This document shows, one piece after another, positions 25,136-35,937 of a stretch of DNA of 64,000 nucleotides. Source of the stretch: Cellulosimicrobium composti (lineage in GTDB: Bacteria > Actinomycetota > Actinomycetes > Actinomycetales > Cellulomonadaceae); the NCBI RefSeq assembly GCF_009711085.1, contig NZ_WMKA01000003.1:123161-187160 (forward strand). The letters are read 5' to 3'. Below the pieces are notes generated by a model, which was given only the letters and a program-made list of their open reading frames with translations, made no database searches and was not told where the DNA came from. The translations under genes were made by a program, and so were the position numbers. Numbering within the stretch: position 1 is the first letter of the stretch; every line of letters begins with the position of its first letter.

Positions 25136-26703
25136 CGGGCGTCTCCGGTCGTGGCGAGGAGGTGCTCGGCGCCGCCGAAGCGCGTCGCGAGCTCCATGAC
25201 GTTGTGCGGGGTGGCGTCGGCGTTGTCGAGGACACCGGTGACCCGGCCCTCGCACATGACGACGATCCGCTCGGACAGGCGCAGGACCTCCGGCAGCTCG
25301 GACGAGATCATGACGATCGCCTTGCCCTGGTCCGCGAGCGTGCGCAGGAGGTCGTAGATCTCCTCCTTCGCGCCGACGTCGATGCCGCGCGTCGGCTCGT
25401 CGACGACGAGCACGTCGCAGTCGCGCACGAGCCACTTGGCGAGCACGACCTTCTGCTGGTTGCCGCCCGAGAGGTTCTTCGTGCGCTGGCGCACCGACGG
25501 CGTCTTGATGGCGAGGCGGCGGACCATGTCGGTCGCGACGCGCCGCGCGTCGCCGTCGCGCACGAACCCGGCCCGGCTCTCGCGGCCCAGCGAGGACAGC
25601 ATGACGTTCGCGGTGACGTCCTGGTCGAGCAGGAGGCCGTACCGCTTGCGGTCCTCCGACAGGTAGCCGATGCCGTGCCGCACGGCGTCGGCCGGGTTGC
25701 GCACGTGCACGGCACGCCCGCGGACCTCGACGCGGCCCGTGCTGCGGTCGGCGCCGACGAGGGCGCGCGCGACCTCCGTGCGACCCGCGCCCATGAGGCC
25801 GGCGAAGCCGAGGATCTCTCCCTCGTGGAGGTCGAACGAGACGTCCTTGAGCAGCCTGCGGGTGCTCAGCCCGCGCACGGACAGCACGACGGGGCGGCCG
25901 GTCGGGGCGGGCGCGGGCCGCACGTCGGTGCGGATCTCGCGCCCGACCATGCGCGCGATGACGTCGGCGACGGCAGTCCCGGGGGTGTCGAGCGTGTCGA
26001 TGTAGCGGCCGTCGCGCAGGACGGTGATGCGGTCCGAGATCTCCTTGATCTCCTCCATGCGGTGGGAGATGTAGATGACGCCCGTCCGGGGGGTCAGGAA
26101 CTGGCGGACGAGCCGGAAGAGCGTGCGCACCTCGGCGTCGTTGAGCGCGGCGGTCGGCTCGTCCATGATGAGGACCTTCGCGTCGAACGACAGCGCCTTG
26201 GCGATCTCGACCATCTGCTGCCCGGCGACGCTGAGCTGCGACACCGGCTGGCGCGGGTCCAGGGGGATCCCGAGCCGCTCGAACAGCCCGGTGGCGCGGC
26301 GCACGAGCGCGCGGTCGTCGATGAGCCCCAGGCGCCGCGGCTCGCGCCCCGCGAAGATGTTCTGCGCGACCGAGAGGTCGGGCATGAGGTGGAACTCCTG
26401 GTGGATGATGCTGATCCCGCGCTCGTTCGCCTCGCGGGGTGAGCGCACGTCGAGCGCCGCGCCGTCGAGCTCCATGGTCCCGGCGTCGGGCTGGTGGATC
26501 CCCGAGAGCAGCTTCATGAGCGTCGACTTGCCGGCCCCGTTCTCCCCCACGAGCGCGAGGACCTCGCCACGGCGCAGGTCGAGGCGGACGTCGTCGAGCG
26601 CCCGGACCCCGGGGAAGGACTTGGTGATGCCCTCGACACGCAGCAGCGTGCCCGCCGGCGGCGGGTCGCCCGCGCGCACCGCGGGGGTCGGGTCCGTGCT
26701 CAC
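25132..26703 (-). CDS. Sugar ABC transporter ATP-binding protein (RbsA-like)
   Basis: This 523-residue protein has two fused ATPase domains, as in ribose, galactose and xylose importers. The N-terminal domain (about 20-245) has Walker A GENGAGKST and signature LSVAGQQM. The C-terminal domain (about 265-510) has a degenerate Walker A (GLMGAGRTE) and the signature LSGGNQQK. The GTG start follows AAAGGGGCTTCAC. It leads the transporter operon and its promoter carries the CATCTGATG palindrome, shared with fucD. L-fucose import is the inferred job. Confidence 0.9.
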   Translation of the reverse strand: MSTDPTPAVRAGDPPPAGTLLRVEGITKSFPGVRALDDVRLDLRRGEVLALVGENGAGKSTLMKLLSGIHQPDAGTMELDGAALDVRSPREANERGISIIHQEFHLMPDLSVAQNIFAGREPRRLGLIDDRALVRRATGLFERLGIPLDPRQPVSQLSVAGQQMVEIAKALSFDAKVLIMDEPTAALNDAEVRTLFRLVRQFLTPRTGVIYISHRMEEIKEISDRITVLRDGRYIDTLDTPGTAVADVIARMVGREIRTDVRPAPAPTGRPVVLSVRGLSTRRLLKDVSFDLHEGEILGFAGLMGAGRTEVARALVGADRSTGRVEVRGRAVHVRNPADAVRHGIGYLSEDRKRYGLLLDQDVTANVMLSSLGRESRAGFVRDGDARRVATDMVRRLAIKTPSVRQRTKNLSGGNQQKVVLAKWLVRDCDVLVVDEPTRGIDVGAKEEIYDLLRTLADQGKAIVMISSELPEVLRLSERIVVMCEGRVTGVLDNADATPHNVMELATRFGGAEHLLATTGDAR

Positions 26704-26737
26704 GTGAAGCCCCTTTGCTTGGTGGTGACCGAGGTCA

Positions 26738-26767
26738 GTTCTACCGCAGACATCAGATGCATTTCAA
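26738..26767 (-). promoter_or_regulatory. Transporter promoter with embedded operator
   Basis: On the minus strand TTGAAA (26767-26762) and TAGAAC (26743-26738) are 18 bp apart. The palindrome CATCAGATG (26751-26759) lies in the spacer, an ideal repressor site. Confidence 0.6.
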
Positions 26768-26836
26768 GACTTCGCCCCATCTCTGCCCAGGTCTCGCGCC
26801 CGATTCGCGACCTTACGGCGACCGTGAGCGTTTCAA

Positions 26837-26845
26837 CATCTGATG
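26837..26845. promoter_or_regulatory. Third CATCTGATG operator copy
   Basis: An exact CATCTGATG lies about 70 bp upstream of the transporter promoter, with a partial copy (CATCAGA) at 26868-26874. It may help repression by looping or be a second binding site. Confidence 0.5.
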
Positions 26846-26869
26846 ATTCGACCATCAACGGCCTGTTCA

Positions 26870-27322
26870 TCAGACCTGGCGGACCCCGATCGTGAGCAGC
26901 AGGTTCGCGTACACGCGCTGGTCCCCGGTCGCCACGAGGAGCGCGACGTCGTCGCCGCGCGCCGCGTCGTAGAACGCGGGTCGGTCGAGGTCCTGCCACG
27001 TCGCGGACGGCGCCGCCGCCGCGAGCGCGTCCCGGTACCCCGCGTGCGCGGGCACCCGGGCGCCGGCCGGGAGCACGTCACCCGCGGCGCCGGACGGCGC
27101 CATGACGGCCGCCGACTCGACCGGCACCGCGCCGAGCAGCACCTCGAGCACCTGGTCGACCGTGACGAGCCCGGGCCGCAGGTTGAGGTGCACGCGCGCC
27201 GCCCCGGCGCGCACGCCCGTCGAGTGCGGGTAGTTCGCGTCCGCGAGCAGGACGCGCGCCCCGTGCCCCGCGGCGGCGAGCGCGCCGATCAGCTCCGGGT
27301 GCAGGAGAGGGAAGCGCAGCAC
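26870..27322 (-). CDS. fucU: L-fucose mutarotase (RbsD/FucU family)
   Basis: This protein of about 150 residues belongs to the RbsD/FucU family, which interconverts the anomers of fucose or ribose. Family landmarks are LRFPLLHPELIGALAAAGHGARVLLADANYP and the C-terminal pattern YDAARGDDVALLVATGDQRVYANLLLTIGV. The GTG at 27322 begins 4 bp after the preceding stop and is preceded by GGGGTGACGGC; an ATG further upstream would invade the previous gene. Its place at the end of the fucose operon fits the pathway's first enzymatic step after import. Confidence 0.88.
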   Translation of the reverse strand: MLRFPLLHPELIGALAAAGHGARVLLADANYPHSTGVRAGAARVHLNLRPGLVTVDQVLEVLLGAVPVESAAVMAPSGAAGDVLPAGARVPAHAGYRDALAAAAPSATWQDLDRPAFYDAARGDDVALLVATGDQRVYANLLLTIGVRQV

Positions 27323-27326
27323 GCCG

Positions 27327-28217
27327 TCACCCCGCGGCGACGGCGGCGCCCGCAGCACGGACCGGGACGTCGGCGTCGGCCACGGCGTGCCGCTGGCGGC
27401 CGACGCCCTCGATCTCGACCTCGACGACGTCGCCGTCGCGCAGGTACGGGAAACGCCCGGAGAGGGCGACGCCCTGCGGCGTCCCGGTGCAGATCAGGTC
27501 ACCCGGCTCCAGCGCCATGTACTGCGAGAGGTGCCACACGAGGTACGCGACGTCGAAGATCATGTCCGCCGTCGTCGAGTCCTGACGGGGCTCGCCGTTC
27601 ACCCACGAGCGCAGGCGCACGTCCCGTGCGTCGAGCTCGTCCGCGGGGACGAGCGCCGGGCCGGTCGGTGCGAACCCGGGCCCGCACTTGCCCTTGGACC
27701 ACTGCCCCAGCGACTCGTCGAGCTGCCACGCGCGCTCGCTCACGTCGTCGACGGCCGTGTACCCCGCGACGTGCGCGAGCGCGTCATCCGGCGAGGCGAG
27801 GTAGCTCGCGCGGCGCCCGACGACCACCCCGAGCTCGACCTCCCAGTCGAGCCGCTCGGCGCCCGGCGGCACCGGGAGCGTGTCGTCGGGCCCGACCACG
27901 GTGTTCGGGTGCTTGAGGAAGACGATCGGCGTCGCCGGGGGCTCGGCGCCCGACTCGGCGGCGTGCGCGGCGTAGTTCTGCCCGATGCACACGACCGCGG
28001 CCGGCCGCGCGATCGGCGCCCCGCGGCGCAGGCGGTCCGCGCCGTCGAGCACGGGCAGCGCGCCCGCGGCGAGCGCCGCCCGCACGCGCGCGACGCCGTC
28101 CGCCGCGAGGAACGCCCCGTCGACGTCGGCGGTCAGCGGCCGCAGGTCGTAGGTCGTGCCGCCCTCCGCGACGGCGGGGATCTCCTGGCCGGCGGGGCCC
28201 AGGCGGAGCAGGTGCAT
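27327..28217 (-). CDS. Fumarylacetoacetate hydrolase family protein, likely 2,4-diketo-3-deoxy-L-fuconate hydrolase
   Basis: The 296-residue enzyme has an N-terminal cap and the FAH fold. Metal-site motifs are RLDWEVELGVVVG (Glu-x-Glu) and the ring VCIGQNYAAHAAESG; the C-terminus carries DLICTGTPQGVALSG. In the known non-phosphorylating route such an enzyme splits 2,4-diketo-3-deoxy-L-fuconate to pyruvate and L-lactate. GAGAGGAACGACCGC precedes the ATG. It lies between the AKR (18 bp upstream) and fucU genes. A 5-carboxymethyl-2-hydroxymuconate-type activity is the alternative but does not fit the neighbours. Confidence 0.85.
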   Translation of the reverse strand: MHLLRLGPAGQEIPAVAEGGTTYDLRPLTADVDGAFLAADGVARVRAALAAGALPVLDGADRLRRGAPIARPAAVVCIGQNYAAHAAESGAEPPATPIVFLKHPNTVVGPDDTLPVPPGAERLDWEVELGVVVGRRASYLASPDDALAHVAGYTAVDDVSERAWQLDESLGQWSKGKCGPGFAPTGPALVPADELDARDVRLRSWVNGEPRQDSTTADMIFDVAYLVWHLSQYMALEPGDLICTGTPQGVALSGRFPYLRDGDVVEVEIEGVGRQRHAVADADVPVRAAGAAVAAG

Positions 28218-28235
28218 GCGGTCGTTCCTCTCGGG

Positions 28236-29276
28236 TCAGGGGGTGCGCGCGTCGCGCGAGGGCGCCGCGTCCTCGGGAAGCAGGCCCGCGCGCACGAGCG
28301 CGTCCCACAGGTCGTCCGGCACGACGGCTGTGTGCCGCGCGTACGCCTCGCGCACCTGGCCGGGCGTCCGGAGCCCGACGACGGTGCTCGCGACGGCGGG
28401 GTGCCGCCGCACGTACGCGAGCGCGGCCTCGGGCAGCGTCACACCGTGCTCGGCGCAGACCGCGGCGATCCGCCGGGTCCGCTCGAGGAGCGCGGCGGGG
28501 GCCCGCGCGTAGTCGTACGTCGCGTCGTCGGGCGGCACGTCGCGCGCGAGCAGGCCGGAGTTGTAGACGCCCGCGACGACGACGGCGGCGCCGTGCTCGA
28601 CGGCCGCGGGCAGGAGGTCGGCGAGCGCCGGCTGCTCGAGGAGCGTGAACCGGCCCGCGCACATGACGACGTCCACGTCCCCGGTGCGGACGAACCGCGC
28701 GAGCATCGCGGACTGGTTCATCCCGGCGCCGATCGCCCCGACGACGCCCTGGTCGCGCAGGTCGACGAGCGCGGGCAGCGCCTCGTGCACCGCCGCGTCC
28801 TCGTGGTCGTCCGGGTCGTGGAGGTAGACGACGTCGACCCGGTCGAGCCCGGTGCGCGCGAGCGTCGCGTCGATCGAGCGCAGCACGCCGTCGCGCGAGA
28901 AGTCCCACACGCGGCGGTGGTCCGCCGGGACGTCGAAGAGGTCCGGGTCCCTCTCGTGCGCGGTCCCCGGTGACGGGACGAGGAGCCTGCCGACCTTGCT
29001 CGACACCACGTACTCGTCACGCGGGCGGCCCCGCAGCGCGGCCCCGAGACGCCGCTCGGAGAGCCCGAGGCCGTAGTGCGGGGCGGTGTCGAAGTACCGG
29101 ACGCCCAGGTCCCACGCCGCCTCGACCGCGGCCGCCGACTCCTCGTCCGTCGTGGCGCGGAAGAGGTTGCCCGCCTGCGCGGCGCCGAACCCGAGGGACG
29201 TGAGCCGCACGCCCGTGCCCCGCACCTCGCGCGTCGGGAGCGCGGCCGCCGGCGCGTCCGCCGTCTCGCGCGTCAC
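28236..29276 (-). CDS. Aldo/keto reductase, likely L-fucose dehydrogenase
   Basis: This 346-residue AKR is of the D-threo-aldose 1-dehydrogenase type. The nucleotide and catalytic landmarks are FGAAQAGNLF, YFDTAPHYGLGLSERRLG, VVSSKVGRLLVP and the C-terminal STVVGLRTPGQVREA. In fucose clusters such enzymes oxidise L-fucose at C1 to L-fucono-lactone. The GTG start overlaps the stop of the SDR gene (GTGA), tying it to the pathway. The other AKR at 7967 belongs to a different subfamily. Confidence 0.82.
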   Translation of the reverse strand: MTRETADAPAAALPTREVRGTGVRLTSLGFGAAQAGNLFRATTDEESAAAVEAAWDLGVRYFDTAPHYGLGLSERRLGAALRGRPRDEYVVSSKVGRLLVPSPGTAHERDPDLFDVPADHRRVWDFSRDGVLRSIDATLARTGLDRVDVVYLHDPDDHEDAAVHEALPALVDLRDQGVVGAIGAGMNQSAMLARFVRTGDVDVVMCAGRFTLLEQPALADLLPAAVEHGAAVVVAGVYNSGLLARDVPPDDATYDYARAPAALLERTRRIAAVCAEHGVTLPEAALAYVRRHPAVASTVVGLRTPGQVREAYARHTAVVPDDLWDALVRAGLLPEDAAPSRDARTP

Positions 29277-30052
29277 GACGCCGCCGGCGGGCGGACCCGA
29301 AGCGTGTGCATGCCGCCGTCGACCGCGAGCGCCGCACCCGTGGTCGCCTCCGCGAGCGGGCTCGCGAGGTAGCACACGGCGTGCGCGACGGCCTCGGGGC
29401 TCACGAGCCGTCCCGTGGGCTGGCGCGCCTCCAGCGCGGCGCGCTCGGCGGCGGGGTCGTCCGCGGCGTCGAGCAGGCGGCCGACCCACGGGGTGTCGAC
29501 GGTGCCGGGGTTCACGCAGTTCACGCGGATCCCCTCGCGCACGTGATCGGCGGCCATCGCGAGCGTGAGCGCCTGGACGGCGCCCTTGGACGCGGAGTAC
29601 AGCGCACGCGACGGCAGGCCGGTCCACGCCGCGATGGAGCACGTGTTGACGACGGCCGCGCGGTCGGACGCGCGCAGGTGGGGCAGCGCGGCGCGCGTCA
29701 CGCGCACGGTCCCCAGGACGTTGACGTCGAGGACGCGCAGCCACTCGGCGTCGTCGTTGTCGGCGACCGTCCCCTGCGCGCCGATGCCCGCGTTGTTGAC
29801 GACGACGTCGATCCCGCCCATCGCGGCGGCCGCGCTCTCGACGGCGGCGCGGACCGCGGCGTCGTCGGTGACGTCCGCGACCTCGGCACGGGCGCCGTCG
29901 GGCACGCCGTCGGTCGTGCGGTCGAGCGACGTGACCGCCGCGCCGCGCGCGAGCATCGCGGTGACGATCGCCGCGCCGATGCCGGAGGCGCCGCCGGTGA
30001 CGACGGCGCGCACGCCGTCGAGCTCGCGGGTCGTGCTCGTGGGTGCTGTCAC
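29273..30052 (-). CDS. SDR family oxidoreductase, likely 2-keto-3-deoxy-L-fuconate dehydrogenase
   Basis: The 259-residue short-chain dehydrogenase has TGGASGIG (19-26), NNAG (86-89) and the Ser139-Tyr152-Lys156 catalytic set (SIAAWTGLPSRALYSASK). The C-terminal signature GAALAVDGGM is intact. In the pathway it would oxidise 2-keto-3-deoxy-L-fuconate at C4 with NAD. The GTG start overlaps the amidohydrolase stop and the end overlaps the AKR start. A fucose-1-dehydrogenase role is the alternative, because both SDRs and AKRs can do that step. Confidence 0.85.
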   Translation of the reverse strand: MTAPTSTTRELDGVRAVVTGGASGIGAAIVTAMLARGAAVTSLDRTTDGVPDGARAEVADVTDDAAVRAAVESAAAAMGGIDVVVNNAGIGAQGTVADNDDAEWLRVLDVNVLGTVRVTRAALPHLRASDRAAVVNTCSIAAWTGLPSRALYSASKGAVQALTLAMAADHVREGIRVNCVNPGTVDTPWVGRLLDAADDPAAERAALEARQPTGRLVSPEAVAHAVCYLASPLAEATTGAALAVDGGMHTLRVRPPAAS

Positions 30053-30984
30053 GGGTGGCTCTCCTCGGTCTGGGGGACGGCGACGGTGGCGTCGGCGGGG
30101 CCGGTGAGGCCGTAGACGCGGCGCGCGGTCCCGGCCCACACCGCGGCGCTCTCGGTCGGCGTGAGCCCGGCGAGCAGCACGCGCAGCGTCTCGATCCAGC
30201 GCCCGTAGTCGCTCGCGAGCAGGCACACGGGCCAGTCGGACCCGACCATGAGCCGGTCCGGCCCGAGCACGTCGAGCGCGTGGTCGACGGCGGGCAGCAG
30301 GTCGGCCGGCGTCCACGCGTCCCAGCGGGCCTCGGTGACGAGGCCGGACAGCTTCGCGGTGACGTTCTCGTGCGCGGCGAGCGCGGCGAGGTCGGCGCGC
30401 CACGCGGCGAGCACGTCGCGCGACGCGCCGGGAGCGGACGCGGCGTCGAGCCGGGGCTTGCCGAGGTGGTCGAGCACGAAGCGCACGTCGGGGAGCGCGG
30501 CGACGAGCCGCGCTGCGGCGGCGAGCTGGTGGTCGCGCAGGACGAGGTCGAACGCGAGGCCGGCCGCCCCCACGGCGGCGATGCCGCGCCGCACGTCGGC
30601 GCGGTCGAGGTAGTCGGGGTCGGGCTCGGCCTGGACCATGGTCCGCACGCCCACGAGGTGCTCCCCGCCGGGGCCGGCGCGCAGCGCGGCCAGCCGGTCG
30701 GCCAGGTCGGGTGCGGTGAGGTCGGCCCAGACGACGGCCCCCGCGAGCCGGGCGGCGCGACCCTCGGGCGACGCGCACGACGCGAGCAGCTCCTCGGACT
30801 CTGCCCAGGCGCTCGCGGACTGCACGACGACGGTCGCGCGGACGCCGTGCGCCGCCGCGGGGAGGTCCGCGGGCTCGAAGTCCCGGTCGATCGCCGCCAT
30901 GGTGTCCGGGTCGATCCAGTCCTGGGGCGTGCGCGCGCGCACCCAGAGGTGGTGGTGCGCGTCCACGACGTCGTGACCGGTCAC
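30049..30984 (-). CDS. Amidohydrolase-2 family L-fuconolactonase
   Basis: The 311-residue TIM-barrel amidohydrolase begins VTGHDVVDAHHHLW, placing the HxH-type metal histidines at about residues 10-12. The barrel closes with VLDHLGKP and the catalytic aspartate region MVGSDWPVCL. Family members include L-fucono-1,5-lactonase and related aldonolactonases. It opens the five-gene operon (30984 to 26870), and the next gene overlaps its stop by 4 bp. GAAGGACGACG precedes the GTG. An in-frame ATG 28 codons upstream is disfavoured because homology starts here. Confidence 0.86.
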   Translation of the reverse strand: MTGHDVVDAHHHLWVRARTPQDWIDPDTMAAIDRDFEPADLPAAAHGVRATVVVQSASAWAESEELLASCASPEGRAARLAGAVVWADLTAPDLADRLAALRAGPGGEHLVGVRTMVQAEPDPDYLDRADVRRGIAAVGAAGLAFDLVLRDHQLAAAARLVAALPDVRFVLDHLGKPRLDAASAPGASRDVLAAWRADLAALAAHENVTAKLSGLVTEARWDAWTPADLLPAVDHALDVLGPDRLMVGSDWPVCLLASDYGRWIETLRVLLAGLTPTESAAVWAGTARRVYGLTGPADATVAVPQTEESHP

Positions 30985-31236
30985 CGTCGTCCTTCCGTCA
31001 CGTCGAGCCGCCCTGGCTCCGGATTCATCCAATCTATCGTACACACGAGGGGGCGATATGTGGGGCACCGCGAGCTGATCGCCCGCGCTACGGCATCAGT
31101 CATCGGACATCACGAAGGGCTCGGCCGTCAGACCGAGCCCTCCGGGATGATCGATCCTGCGTGTTACGAGGCTAGATCTGTCAAGTTCCGCTGTCCAGGG
31201 TCGGATCCCGTGCTCGTGGGCACCGGGAACGACGAC
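30985..31236. promoter_or_regulatory. Leader region of the fucose operon
   Basis: The clpC-fucose intergenic region is 332 bp (30985-31316). The minus strand offers TACGAT or TAGATT as a -10 near 31025-31035. No CATCTGATG is present. Instead CATC recurs every 7 bp at 31094, 31101 and 31108, next to a hairpin at 31117-31140. No gene is seen. Confidence 0.4.
31117..31140. terminator. Hairpin upstream of the fucose operon
   Basis: GGGCTCGG and CCGAGCCC form an 8-bp perfect stem around an 8-nt loop. It may back up the clpC terminator or act in the fucose leader. Confidence 0.45.
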
Positions 31237-31270
31237 GGGCCCCGACCCTCCCTCAGGAGGATCGGGGCCC
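31237..31270. terminator. clpC terminator
   Basis: GGGCCCCGACCCTCC and GGAGGATCGGGGCCC pair at 14 of 15 positions around the loop CTCA, 47 bp after the clpC stop. No T-run follows, as is usual in such GC-rich genomes. Confidence 0.85.
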
Positions 31271-31316
31271 GTGTGTCAGGCGGTGCCGGTGGACCGGCTG
31301 CCGGTCCACCGGCGCG

Positions 31317-33884
<2,568 letters not shown>

Positions 33885-33992
33885 GTGCTGCTCCTCGTGA
33901 GCGGCGTACACCTGCCCGCCGGACGACGGGTACAAGCCTGACCGCATTGACTCTATGCGGTTCGAACGAGCCGTACCCCCTCCGTATGCCGT

Positions 33993-34010
33993 TGTTCGCC
34001 AGGGGCGTGA
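33993..34010. promoter_or_regulatory. Candidate ClgR box upstream of clpC
   Basis: TGTTCGCCAGGGGCGTGA contains the CGC-N5-GCG symmetry and flanks of the ClgR operator known for actinobacterial clp genes, with two departures from the consensus as I recall it. It lies about 110 bp before the clpC start. Confidence 0.35.
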
Positions 34011-34165
34011 AAGAGGGGTCGGGCCGTGACCTGGCGACGCCCGCCGCGACGCCGTCCGCGCAGATCACCCGCCCCGACACGCGCCGGGGGCGTTGACCCG
34101 GGACCGCACCGCGGGCAGGCTCGGGAGTGCGCGCCGCACGGACGGCCAGAAGGGTGGCGAGAGCG

Positions 34166-34810
34166 ATGCACCAGCCGGACCAGCAGCCGGAGGAACCGGC
34201 ACCGGGAGCCGACGAGCGCGAGACGCGCACGGGGAGCACGCCCGTCACGTGGGAGCAGGTCGTCGCCCGCTTCGAGGGCGTCGTCGCCGAGGTCGACGAC
34301 CCCCTCACGTGGGGCCTCGACCTCGACGAGGAGACCCTCACGGGCGCGGCCCACGGCGCGCACGACCCGGCGGAGGAGCGGTTCCTGCGCTCCTACGTGT
34401 CGTTCACGGGCGAGACGCTCGACGTCGAGACCCTGCGCGTCCTCGCGGCGCACGACGAGCAGGCCGAGGACATCGTCCGCACGGCGCTCAGCGGGGCGCT
34501 CGCCGCGCCCCTGCACGCCGACGACCCCGCCGACGACGACTTCCTCGACTCCTACCAGGAGTACCGCGCCGCGATGCGCGCCATCGTCGAGGAGGTCGAC
34601 GTCGCGCACGTCGCCCGCACGACGTTCGCCGTCGACGGCGAGCCCTGCGCGTGCCTGCACGTCGCGGTGCGCGAGCACGCCGCCGTGTACGTGCCGCTCG
34701 AGGACCGCGCGCTCGTCGTCTCCGGGCCCTCGGACCTGCTCGCGCGCGTCGACGTCGTGACGCGCCCGCTGCGCAACATCCTCCAGGACGAGGCCGAGCC
34801 CCGGTTCTGA
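34166..34810 (+). CDS. Acidic hypothetical protein
   Basis: This 214-residue protein is strongly acidic with no signal peptide, membrane segment or recognised domain. Its N-terminal 40 residues are Pro/Glu-rich, and the rest looks like a folded alpha/beta protein (VTWEQVVARFEGVVAEVDDPLTWGLDLDEE; PCACLHVAVREHAAVYVPLEDRALVVSGPSDLL). The ATG at 34166 is chosen for AGAAGGGTGGCGAGAG upstream; a GTG at 34127 would add 13 arginine-rich residues. It is divergent from clpC. The function is unknown. Confidence 0.6.
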   Translation: MHQPDQQPEEPAPGADERETRTGSTPVTWEQVVARFEGVVAEVDDPLTWGLDLDEETLTGAAHGAHDPAEERFLRSYVSFTGETLDVETLRVLAAHDEQAEDIVRTALSGALAAPLHADDPADDDFLDSYQEYRAAMRAIVEEVDVAHVARTTFAVDGEPCACLHVAVREHAAVYVPLEDRALVVSGPSDLLARVDVVTRPLRNILQDEAEPRF

Positions 34811-34970
34811 CGAGCCGGTCGGGTCCGCCGCCCGCGCGCGCCCGACGCCGTCCCGGGCCGATCGTGCCGCCGCGGTCTACTGTCGAGTCAGCACCGGCGC
34901 GGACGACGGCGCCGGCACGGGTGGTTCACCGGCGGCGCGCGCCGTCGGCCGACCGGGCGGAGGTGACGCG

Positions 34971-35909
34971 ATGCGCGGGGTGATCGTCGGGGTCGACGGG
35001 TCCGAGGAGTCCGGCGGCGCGCTGGACTGGGCCCTGCGCGAGGCGGCGGACCGCCACGCACCGCTCACGGGGGTGCTCGCGTGGGAGTCGCGGCAGGGGG
35101 CCGAGGCGGACGTCGCCGAGGAGAAGCGGGCCCTCGTCCAGGACTGGCTGGAGGCCGCGCGCACGCGCACCGGCCTGGGCCCCGACGCCGTCACCACGGC
35201 CGCCGTCGCGGAGCGCGGCAGCCCCGCCGCCGTGCTGCTCGCCGCCGCCCAGCCGGGCACCGCCCGGGCGACGGACGACGAGGTACGCCCCGCACGCGAC
35301 GACACCGACGACGCCGAGCTCCTCGTCGTGGGCCGCTGCGGCCGGGGACGCCTCGGACGCATGGTCCTCGGCTCGGTCCCGACCGCCGTCGTGCAGCACG
35401 CGACCGTCCCCGTGACCGTCGTGCGCGGCACGCCCGACGTGCGCCACGACCACGCGCGGCCGGTCGTCGTCGGGGTCGACGGGTCCTCGACGTCCGTCCA
35501 CGCGCTGCGCCACGGCGCGGACGTCGCGCGCCGCACCGGCGCGACGCTCGAGGCCCTGTTCTGCTGGCAGATCGTCTCGCTCGCGCCCCTGCCCGACTCG
35601 TGGGGCTGGACGCCGCCGCTCGACGACTACGAGCGGTTCGCCGCGCAGAAGCTCGACGCCGCGCTCGACGCCGCGGGCGTCGACCTGCCCGACGACCGCG
35701 TGGTCCGCAGCGTGCGGCACGTCCAGGCCGCGAAGGGGATCATCGAGGCGTCGTCGCACGCCGAGCGGATCGTCGTGGGCAACCGCGGCGTCGGCGGGTT
35801 CGACCGGCTCCTGCTGGGGTCGGTGAGCCGCCACGCGATCGAGTACGCGCACTGCCCCGTCACCGTCGTGCGCCCCCCGGACGCGACGCACCCCTCGGGC
35901 GCGGCATGA
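34971..35909 (+). CDS. Universal stress protein with two USP domains
   Basis: The 312-residue protein is a tandem USP. The first domain begins VIVGVDGSEESGGALDWA and ends GRCGRGRLGRMVLGSV; the second begins VVVGVDGSSTSVHALRHGADVA and ends VGNRGVGGFDRLLLGSVSRHAIEYAHCPVTVV. Both carry the G-x2-G-x9-G(S/T) ATP-binding pattern. GGAGGTGACGCG precedes the ATG. Tandem USPs in actinomycetes are linked to dormancy and hypoxia. A small cupin gene follows 28 bp later. Confidence 0.9.
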   Translation: MRGVIVGVDGSEESGGALDWALREAADRHAPLTGVLAWESRQGAEADVAEEKRALVQDWLEAARTRTGLGPDAVTTAAVAERGSPAAVLLAAAQPGTARATDDEVRPARDDTDDAELLVVGRCGRGRLGRMVLGSVPTAVVQHATVPVTVVRGTPDVRHDHARPVVVGVDGSSTSVHALRHGADVARRTGATLEALFCWQIVSLAPLPDSWGWTPPLDDYERFAAQKLDAALDAAGVDLPDDRVVRSVRHVQAAKGIIEASSHAERIVVGNRGVGGFDRLLLGSVSRHAIEYAHCPVTVVRPPDATHPSGAA

Positions 35910-35937
35910 TGGGACTCCCCGACAGGTCGGAGCCCCG

